Shown: positions 56,306 through 64,000 of the stretch, piece after piece
Numbering within the stretch: position 1 is the stretch's first letter
Layout: each line of letters starts with the position of its first letter
DNA from: Aureobasidium sp. EXF-3400
Lineage: Eukaryota > Ascomycota > Dothideomycetes > Dothideales > Saccotheciaceae
Direction: 5' to 3'
NCBI GenBank assembly: GCA_024195585.1
Contig: SWBL01000216.1
Location: 1-64,000, forward strand
DNA length: 64,000 bases
Translations under genes and position numbers: made by a program
The notes under the pieces: generated by a model
The model's input: the letters and a program-made list of their open reading frames with translations, nothing else
What the model was told of the DNA's origin: nothing
The model's database searches: none

Positions 56306-57727
56306 ATGAACAAGACTGCCAAATTCTTCCTCTCGATCGGAGCCAGAGGTGAGACTCGGGCTGTTGCTGCCACTCAACTGCCATCTCTCAAGGCAGAGGA
56401 CAAGCATGCGGTAACCGATGTCGTCTATCTCGGAATAAGAAAGACTAAGATGTTGGATCGATGGCTGGATAAAATTGTGGCTCTCTCTGGATCCAATGCA
56501 GTCCTTCTGTTCACCGTCATTGCTCTTCTCGCATGGGCACTTCTGGGTATCAAGTTTGCGGATCGCACTGGATGGCAAGTTGGTATCTCTGATGCTCAGG
56601 CCATCATCAATATGGTTTTTGATTCTTTCCTGGTTCGTCAACAGCTTAACGCCTACGATGAGACGCTTGTCATACTCTGTCAGCTTCAATCTCGAGCGGA
56701 GAGCCACAGGAGGATGTTACGCGTTCTTGGACCTCGTCAGCGCGGCCCACTCGTTGCGAGCCAGCGCATATCTGTCCAGGATTTGCCCACCCAAGGTGGA
56801 GTCTTCGCAAGGTTCTGCGTGTCGGCCTCCGGGTTCATGGGCCATCTCGGGACTGTAACTGCATACTGGGTCTGCATTGGCATTTGGCTTGGCTTTGGTC
56901 ATCACTGTGGATGGTCCAGTACTTGGTTCTTCTACATCAACTCTGCTACATCCGCACTCATGGTCTTGTTGCTCGCGTTCCTCGCCAACAACCGAGAGCG
57001 ACACGAAAAGCATCTCCAGGATTGCGTGAGTCTGATATACAGCGCAGACGCCACTCTCGAGCGCATGTTGCGAGATGCAACTGGCGACAAGGTCGAGAAC
57101 CAAACTTTCATCATACCTGCGCCTGAGGTCGGCAAGATACAACGCGTGATCAACTTCTATGCGGACCTTGTTGGTACGTTGCTCGGCATCGTTCTTTTGG
57201 CTCTAGTACTAGTCGTCTGGGTTGTTCTGGGTCCTGTCATGTCGTTTAATGACAATTGGTGGCTGTTGATCGGTACTTATGCCGGACTCATCGGCATGAA
57301 CGATGGATTTGTGCTTCGAAATCTCTGCAATGTCTGTAATATCCGCGAGGAAGAACAACACGACCAGCGCATCCTCGACGATCAGGACTTCCTCGCCATC
57401 GTTGGTCTGACCGAGTCTGATGAGAATGATAAGCCCAAGCTTGGCCTCAACAGCCGACTCTCCATCATCATGGGCGATGTATGCTCTCACGAATTGACCG
57501 TTGTGGCCGGTGTGGTCGTTATTGCTGGACTTATTGCTACTGCCACAGCAATGGATTGGAGTGAACTTGGTCAAATCATCTGCAATGTGCCACCAAGCAT
57601 TGTGGAGTCGTTCTTCACTCTGATCCTGATTACTGGCCATAATCTCGGGGACCAGAAGCGATATGCAAGTCTGCGCAAAATTCATCAACACAGATTGCAA
57701 CTCATCAACTACCTGGAAGGGATGTAG
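56306..57727 (+). CDS. fet4: Low-affinity iron/metal permease, Fet4 type
   Basis: A single exon gives 473 residues from the ATG at 56306; the upstream reading frame is open but carries no other feature. At least six hydrophobic segments are visible (AVLLFTVIALLAWALLG, YWVCIGIWLGFG, SALMVLLLAFLA, LLGIVLLALVLVVWVVLG, LLIGTYAGLIG, VVAGVVVIAGLIATATA). Family motifs include SDAQAIINMVFDSFLVRQQLN and NCVS-like LQDCVSLIYSADATLERML. Fet4 imports Fe2+, Zn2+ and Cu2+ at the plasma membrane with low affinity (yeast). The C-terminus is soluble (RYASLRKIHQHRLQL). Confidence 0.85.
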   Translation: MNKTAKFFLSIGARGETRAVAATQLPSLKAEDKHAVTDVVYLGIRKTKMLDRWLDKIVALSGSNAVLLFTVIALLAWALLGIKFADRTGWQVGISDAQAIINMVFDSFLVRQQLNAYDETLVILCQLQSRAESHRRMLRVLGPRQRGPLVASQRISVQDLPTQGGVFARFCVSASGFMGHLGTVTAYWVCIGIWLGFGHHCGWSSTWFFYINSATSALMVLLLAFLANNRERHEKHLQDCVSLIYSADATLERMLRDATGDKVENQTFIIPAPEVGKIQRVINFYADLVGTLLGIVLLALVLVVWVVLGPVMSFNDNWWLLIGTYAGLIGMNDGFVLRNLCNVCNIREEEQHDQRILDDQDFLAIVGLTESDENDKPKLGLNSRLSIIMGDVCSHELTVVAGVVVIAGLIATATAMDWSELGQIICNVPPSIVESFFTLILITGHNLGDQKRYASLRKIHQHRLQLINYLEGM

Positions 57728-57913
57728 ATTGACCGAGGAGAGGAAAAAGTTGTCAGTAGCGTGGTGGGATGTTCGGTTTGTTATCAGTTCTAGGAATGTT
57801 TTTGAAGATGATTTAATCATCAAGTGGGGAATCGTTATCATACAAAAGCTACTTTTACAATCAATAGCAGGCCAGAGCGATAGCTTCCCAAGCATCAGGT
57901 GAAACCGTCAACT

Positions 57914-58433
57914 TCACTCGTTATCGGAGTCCGAGTAGTCAACCAGACATCGTCTTTTCGCAGTAGCCGGCAAGGCGGGAGGCTCTTGCTTCAATGCACA
58001 GTTGTTTCCGATAGTAGTCACAGCGAAGGCGAGAGGGACAGCAGGAGCAGCAGCAGAGGTAGAGGCAGAAGGAGCGGTAAGCGGAGGGTCCCCAACACGA
58101 GCTTTTTCCGGGGACGGGGAGCCAGAAAGCGAGAGCGAACGCTTGATAGTAGTCTGTTGGCCAAGTGAGGACGACTCGGTTGGAACGTGCGGTGGAGGGG
58201 CCTCTGAACGATGGTTGTTAGGGCAAGCCATTATATTCACTCTTTCCGATCTTACCTTGAGCACTGACGCCTCTTGCTCTCGCCAGATCCTCGCCGTAAT
58301 CCAGCAAAGGATTCGTGCGCTTGCTGCGTGGCTGCCTTCTACGTTTCTGAGGAGCCGAAGAACCGATCAATGGTTGATCGGGAAGATGGAAAAGCGATGC
58401 ACCACGATCTCTCATGATGGGCTGGTCGGACAT
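57914..58433 (-). CDS. Short disordered hypothetical protein (Ser/Pro/Ala-rich)
   Basis: Two exons (58256-58433 and 57914-58203) give 155 residues from MSDQPIMRDRG. The N-terminal third has a basic patch (APQKRRRQPRSKRTN) and LLDYGEDLARARG. The second exon is Pro/Ser/Ala-rich (PTESSSLGQQ, SLSLSGSPSPEK) and ends in KRRCLVDYSDSDNE. The DYSDSDNE end resembles acidic tails of nuclear RNA-processing proteins. No domain is recognised, so function is unknown. The intron (52 bases, clean GT-AG) supports it as a real gene. Confidence 0.6.
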
Positions 58434-59204
58434 GATTCTTGTTTCGATGAGCGAGATGATGTGGTGATTGGCGGTGTTGAAGCAAGACAGAATGTGGTTT
58501 TGTTTTCGATGGTTGTTCGAGGAGATGGAATGGTTTGGACATCGTCGCAAATAACAGAAGGGACAGAGCCAGAGGCAGGAAGTAGGCAGTCACGTCTCTC
58601 AAGCCTCTTTCCTGTTATCGGCTCGACTTGGATTCCTGAGCAGCTTTGTGTGGAAAGGGCATACTGGGAGAAGCGTCATGCTCTTGCCCCTGCAACAGGT
58701 CTGCTCCAACGCCAAAAACTTGCATCTTCATGGAAACTGTGTAAACGTTCAGTATAGAGGATTCTCATTTACAGCAGAGCAAGATGTTGTCAGAGGACTC
58801 GCGAAAACCTCAAGGAAGACTTTCTATCGAAAGCTTGCGAAGATATTATCGGGAGACCTTGCATCGACGACTTTCACCTTCTTGTCGAGGATTGATAATC
58901 GATTCACATTACCAATCGGAGACGAATCAAAAAGACATCGAATTGTGTCTTTGTATACAGCACGGGCATGGCAGACTGGAGACACAACATTCTTGGATCG
59001 GCGCGACCATTCGGGCCCGGATGTCTAGAGTTCTTCCTCGGACCGGGGCCCCTCATTCTTCCCCACTTGTTGATGACCAATAGCCTTGATGCGCAAACCT
59101 CGGGAGGGGCCCTCAAAACATATCTACTATCACTTCTTGATACCAGCAATCATTGTCGGTCACCAAACCTTCTACCCGTATTGACACAATCTCCATCACC
59201 AATC
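58434..59204. other. Intergenic region between divergent genes
   Basis: This 771-base stretch separates the hypothetical gene from the epimerase gene. I see no gene or RNA. Confidence 0.5.
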
Positions 59205-60416
59205 ATGCCCCGGAATGTTCTCATTACGGGTGGCTCAGGATACCTCGGAGGCTCCCTCCTAGCAGAACTCAAAAACACCGAGTTGCCCGCTCATGGTACC
59301 ATTTATGCTCTGGTACGCAGTGATGAGCAGGCAGAAAAGGTCAAGGCAAACTACAACGCCACCCCAATCACACTCGACCTCGAAGACCAGTCGGCCATTA
59401 CAGCTGCCTTGCTAGAAAAGCAAATCTCCGTCGTCTTTCATCTGATCAGCGCCGTCAGCGCAGATAGTCAAGAAAAGTTTATACAGGGACTGGGGAAGGT
59501 GAAAGAGCAATCGGGAGTTGAGACTCACTTCCTGCACACGAGCGGTGCAAAAATATTCAGCAGTTTTGCGGCCCATCCGACTGATCGGGCGCTGAGCGAT
59601 ACTGATGATGGCCTCTATGAGATACAGAAGAGTGTAGCACCAAAACTTCCGCTTTTCCAACAGGTACGAAATCTCAACACTTCACAAATGTTCATCACTA
59701 ATATCGTGTTCTTAGGCTGTCGGGGCGAACAACAAGATTATCGAAGCCGGCGATAAGTATGGTGTAAAGACTTACATCTTCATGCCGTGTATCGTATATG
59801 GCAAGGGTACTGGCTTCGGTAACCACATCTCTATCCAAACAGTTGCGATTGTTCGAGCTGCAAAAGCGATGCGTCGTGTGTGCAAAGTCGATGACCTCGA
59901 AGCTGTACGTCTTGCGCATCGCAATATTCTCCAGACTTGATCGCTGACACCTTGCAAGACTTGGCCCGTGTGCCACATTCATGACACTGTGACGCTATAC
60001 ATTGCTATACTTGCGAAGATTCTGAAGGAAGAACCGATCGACCATGGTCGCAATGGCTACTATCTGGCTTCTCCCGGTTCGATTGCGTGGACGGACTTGT
60101 ACAAGCAGATGGCAAAAGCTCTAGCCAAGCGTGGAGTTATCGACGACGACACAGTTCACGAAGTCTCTGATGAGTCTCTGGAAGAGGCTGCAAAAGCTCT
60201 CGGTTGTCCCAAGGGAGTTGTGCCAGTGCAGATGGGAGGAGCGTAAGTTTTGGTCGTGTCAAGCTGAACTGCAGCACTGGGTGGCTAACAAGTCTTCGCA
60301 GGTGTTCACTACACGCTGATCGCGGAAAGAAGATTGGATGGAGTGCTGAGTACCCTGCAAAACATATCCTGGATGACGCAGATCATGAGGTCGAATTTAT
60401 TCTGGAAAATATCTGA
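59205..60416 (+). CDS. NAD-dependent epimerase/dehydratase-family protein
   Basis: Four exons (59205-59663, 59716-59904, 59959-60242, 60302-60416) give 348 residues. The Rossmann motif TGGSGYLGGSL follows MPRNVLI. Later come SVVFHLISAVSADSQEKF, FLHTSGAKIFSS, a Tyr-x3-Lys pair in GLYEIQKS, and YIFMPCIVYGKGTGFGN. The second half has WPVCHIHDTVTLYIAIL and GYYLASPGSIAWTDLYKQM. It looks like an extended SDR of the NmrA/isoflavone-reductase-like kind found in many fungi. Substrate unknown. It converges with the permease gene. Confidence 0.83.
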
Positions 60417-60596
60417 AAGCGACATGTATGCGATCAATCAACCTTCTAGAGACCTCTCAATAGATTAATCAAGGAGCACATTGAACTTGCGAAATCAAAG
60501 ATGGCGACTGTGAGAAAATTCGGCCTTATGCCCATACATATGTACAAATCTGTGCGACTCTAATATTTCTAGCCAAACGAAAGACTTTTCGCAACA

Positions 60597-62844
60597 CTAA
60601 GCGGAAACACTCATCTGCCTATCACTGCCCTTGCCCTTGCCGAACATCAAAGGTCCCAGCATTTCCGACCAGAAGCTGCGGGGAGGATCAACAAATGTTG
60701 CTTCGTAGTTGTCGATAGTAGGACGTTCCCAGACAAGATCGACCTCGAGAGGCTTCAGCAGACGAGTGCGCTTGATGAGTTTCCAGGAGAAGAAGGTGAC
60801 AGGGGCCACCAAAAGGAGAGTGTAGTAAATGAAGAAATCGCTGACGGAGAAGGGCGCAAAGGCGGTGTATCCGTAGCAGAAGACGATCATAGTCATCCAA
60901 GCAGCACCGAGCCATGCCTGACGAGAAATTAGTTTTGGGACATGAAAATGAATTTCGAGCAGAACTTACAGAGTATGGCTGGAACCAACCCTTGTAGGGC
61001 AGAGTGTTTCTGTCCAAAGCCTGTGCCTTGCAAGCTCTGTAGAAGAAGATGTAGGTGACACACATGACCCAGTAGTTGATGACACCTCCAGCGGTGACCA
61101 GGTTGATGAGCCAGCCCAGGACGACGTTTGAGCCATTGCTGACTTGCAAGAAAGCGAGACAAGGGAAGACCATAACGATGGCAAAGCAGACAAGAGGTAC
61201 ACCACTCTTTGTGCAGTAGCGAAGAGCCTTGGGTGCTCTGCCCTCGATGGCGAGACCGTACAAACTGCGAGTTGCGCAGAAAGTGTATGTGTTGCCGGCA
61301 CTGAAGATGGATGTAACCAGAAGGGCGCTGACGAGATGAGGCAGACCAGTAATGCCCATGTTGGCCATGGCGATAACGTAGGGAGAGGCAGCAGCAGTTC
61401 CGGAACCGCTCTGCTTACCAGAGATGATGGCCTTCAGGGTAGGGTCGACTGAGCTAAGGACAATACCAACAGCAAGGGAACCTCCCATAAAGAAAAGAGC
61501 GAATCTCCAGTAGACAGTCTTGAAAGCGTTCTTGATGTAGATGCGGGGACGTCTAGCCTCACCAGCGACCATGGAGAGGTACTCGGGACCAGTGACACAG
61601 AACGAGGCGGACCACAGAGCGGCGCAGAAGCCTTCGAACTGGCCGAGGGTTCCGGTGCTTCGGTACTCTTTGAAGGCGTTGTGCTTCCAGTTGCGGAACC
61701 CGTAGGCATCGTGCTGAGGGTTGCCGCCAACCATGGTGATGAAGGTGAAGGAGAAGACGATGAAAATCAAGATGACTTTGCCGCCAGACAACCAGAACTC
61801 GGCTTCACCGAAGACCTTAATGGCAAGAACGTTGAGGATACTATAGCAATTGAGTCAGCAAATGAACAGTGAGTCGCGAACGGCTAGCCTGGAAAGGATA
61901 AGACGACAGCGAGAACAATGCAGGTGAGAAAGCAGATTGCGACAATGCGCCGCGACTTTGAAATCAGAAGTACGAGTCGAATATGATGATCGCATGGAAG
62001 TCGGAGTTGCTTGAGGAGAAAAAGGAGAGTCCGAGTCGCTTGGGAGGAAAGACAGAGGAAGAAGGCGCTTGGGAAGAAGAATAAGAGAAGAGGCGCTTGG
62101 GTGAAGGAGAGTTGGAGTGTCGCTTGGGAGAATTGTTGCTTTGGAAAGTGGTCGCACTGGAGAGCTTACCCATAGAGAATCTGCAAGTCGTGTCAGCTTC
62201 AATCGAATTGACGGTGATCGTCTCAGACTTACGATACAAGCGAGAGGGATTGCCCATGGGGGAATATCATCACTCCAGAAATCAAGTACTGTGGAAAGAG
62301 CGGTAATTTCGAAGGGAATAAGCAAAGCTCTGGAAAGATGTTAGATCTACTCGAGTCGAGGGTTTCAGACAGTCGTACTCATAGATGAAGAAGTTGTATC
62401 CAGCCATGAAACTGTTTGTCAAAGAGAACGATTAGTATGCTTCTTTCGCATGCGATGCACACAGCAGTGTGTAAATGGCCATGCGTACCCAAAAGCGTCG
62501 TCGACAAAGTGGCCGGCAAGACGAATGAAGCCACCAGATACAGGGTATGCCGTCGTCATCTCGGCGATACAGTTGTTGACCAGACCCAAGAAGCAAGCGT
62601 AGATGGAGTAGGCCAGGAACAAACTAGCGGGACCACCCTTGTAGAGACCGCCGCCGATACTGACGAAGAGTGCAGTACCAATGGTGCCGCCAATGGCCAT
62701 GAGCTGGATCTGTCTGTTTCCGAGACGACGGTGGAGGTGATCGGTGTTCTCGATAATCTCGCCTTCGTCATGGCTTTCCGATCGAGTGAAGGGTTCCGAC
62801 GAGACGTACTCGCCGACCTTCTCGCCATGCTTGAGAGAGGCCAT
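60597..62844 (-). CDS. dip5: Amino-acid permease, dicarboxylic (Dip5-like)
   Basis: Six exons (62489-62844, 62379-62411, 62233-62329, 62170-62180, 60970-61840, 60597-60917) give 562 residues. Membrane segments follow the yeast amino-acid transporter pattern: RQIQLMAIGGTIGTALFVSIGGGL, AEMTTAYPVSGGFIRLAGHFVDDAFG, YNFFIYEALLIPFEI, VFGEAEFWLSGGKVILIF and SLYGLAIEGRAPKAL. Exon 4 is only 11 bases (encodes ILY plus two bases of Gly), needed to join CIILYGILNVLAIK. The next intron is 329 bases, long for this genome, and carries a minisatellite. Dip5 imports aspartate and glutamate in yeast; substrate here is inferred. Confidence 0.88.
62037..62128. repeat. Degenerate minisatellite in permease intron (4 units, about 28 bp)
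   Basis: CGCTTGGG recurs at 62037, 62066, 62094 and 62121, spaced 29, 28 and 27 bases, within purine-rich DNA (GAGGAAAGAC-type spacers). It lies inside the long intron of the amino-acid permease gene. Confidence 0.8.
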
Positions 62845-64000
62845 GGTTGGTCCAATGAGTGTTGATAGGAATAAAAAACGAGGGAATGTGATTGCAGAGA
62901 GGGCCAAATTGCGCGGGCACGCGACGCACTATATGCTCAAGCCATGGTAGGCGCAATTGCGCAGTAAACGTCTACCGGATAGACCATCGGTCATTGGGAG
63001 CGCCACCAGTCGCCAATTGATACTGTCGCGAAGCTGAAGCCTGGTGAAAGATAACACTAAGAGTAAAGTCTAAGAGGCCGGTTGCCTCGCCCGACCCCGC
63101 ATCGGGACTCCAAGTCCAGCACAGGGCGCCTCGTGGCGTCGGTAGCGTCTTGAGGCTCGTGCGCGTTGCGAGGAAACCTGTCGATCTCCGCAGTTCCAGG
63201 CGATAAGACTTGCGCCCACCACGGTTTGGCTGTCTCTCTACCTTCCGCTGCGTACCGTATCTCCCTTGCTGTCGCTGCAAGACATCTAGAACTTCTCTTG
63301 CATAAACCTTTGATGCAGCCTTGTTCCTTCTAAACCATGTATCGCGTCTGGATCGCCCGGGAATTATAGTGCCGCTCATCGCCATCACCTTATTCTTTTC
63401 GCCTATGAGAGTCTGGGTCCTACGCAACCACTTCTCTACGAACATTGTTTTTGATGGCAAGAGAATTCTGATATCAACAACGATGTGCCCGCCAGACTTC
63501 TACAGCGCGATGATAACATGTTCTGTGGACATTCGTTTACCACGTCGCCACTGAAAGTCTTATCTGTGCATCCTACATGCTATCGTCGCATGCCTGTTAT
63601 CTCTTGGCCACTCGGCGTGTCCGTACTGGGCCGAGTGCTGCTATCTCTACAAGGCCAGGGAAATCCTCCCCATAAAGGGTAATGTCGGCTTACACAACTT
63701 CAAGGAAATCAACGACAAGGAACAACATCACATATGCAGACGTCGTGGCTGACCAAAGTATGTACTGATCACGCTGTTCATTGGGTTTGTTCATGGTTCT
63801 TGCGGTCCTCCCTAAGCGATTGGCCTTGCGCTCCTTCTTTTCAGCCGTCGACAAGCGGTAGGTGGAGAGTTGACTCAACATAGAGTGGACGGCACAGGGA
63901 CTGTAAGGCAGGAACAGGGGCTGTTTTGCTGTCGTGTTTCGTCTCGTGCATTCGAACGACATCGAACTCAAGGTCACTCTGACCTTTTCGTAGGAAAATC
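62845..64000. other. Right-end intergenic region
   Basis: This 1156-base stretch lies upstream of the permease gene and runs to the window edge. Open frames (for example on the minus strand at 62972-63460) lack motifs and recognisable splicing. I see no supported gene. Confidence 0.45.

Noticed and set aside
62972..63460. 162-residue minus-strand ORF near the right end
   Set aside because: Arg/Ser-rich with no motif or splice structure; similar random ORFs occur in other intergenic DNA here.

Overview
The window is nuclear DNA of a filamentous ascomycete (Pezizomycotina, plausibly Dothideomycetes). Most genes are cut by short GT-AG introns of about 45-65 bases. The gene set includes a group III HAMP-repeat histidine kinase, a plant-type (class II) DAHP synthase, a fungal-length urease, a COP9 signalosome subunit and fungal-type permeases. 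I found no operons, phage, insertion sequences, CRISPR arrays or intact transposons. All gene models are hand-spliced from splice consensus, reading phase and family knowledge; no search was run.

Layout. 0-11 kb: the 5' part of the ribosome-biogenesis factor MRD1 (runs off the left edge), cytoplasmic dynein light chain, a PP4 regulatory subunit 2, a cryptic small cysteine-rich secreted protein, a Rho-type GEF and an SBDS-domain protein (Rtc3-like). 11-22 kb: an F-box-like protein, a C2H2 zinc-finger protein, class II DAHP synthase and a HYPK-like protein (the last two divergent), then an intron-containing tRNA and a gene-poor stretch. 22-29 kb: the osmosensing histidine kinase, an OTT_1508-type deaminase-domain protein and COP9 subunit 7. 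29-33 kb: a secreted GH43 exo-galactanase-like enzyme, preceded by a direct repeat that includes its start codon, and a GPI-anchor-type surface protein. 33-45 kb: a Kin4-type kinase, a 3.2 kb gene-free stretch, urease and 3-isopropylmalate dehydrogenase. 47-64 kb is richer in accessory genes: an inositol-type sugar transporter, a divergent bZIP factor, a DFR-like reductase, a cis-CaaD-like tautomerase, a flavin monooxygenase, a Fet4-type iron permease, a short Ser-rich protein, a second NAD-dependent epimerase and a Dip5-like amino-acid permease.

How they relate. Most genes are independent housekeeping functions: ribosome assembly, dynein transport, PP4 and COP9 signalling, HOG osmosensing, shikimate and leucine synthesis, and urea use. 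Only the 47-55 kb block (transporter, bZIP, reductase, tautomerase, monooxygenase) looks like a possible small catabolic or metabolite cluster, and it has no recognisable backbone synthase. The least ordinary signals are the cysteine-rich secreted gene hidden by an intron, the duplicated cysteine-motif DNA at the GH43 promoter, a bZIP lacking its invariant Asn, a minisatellite-bearing long intron next to an 11-base exon, and the deaminase-domain protein.
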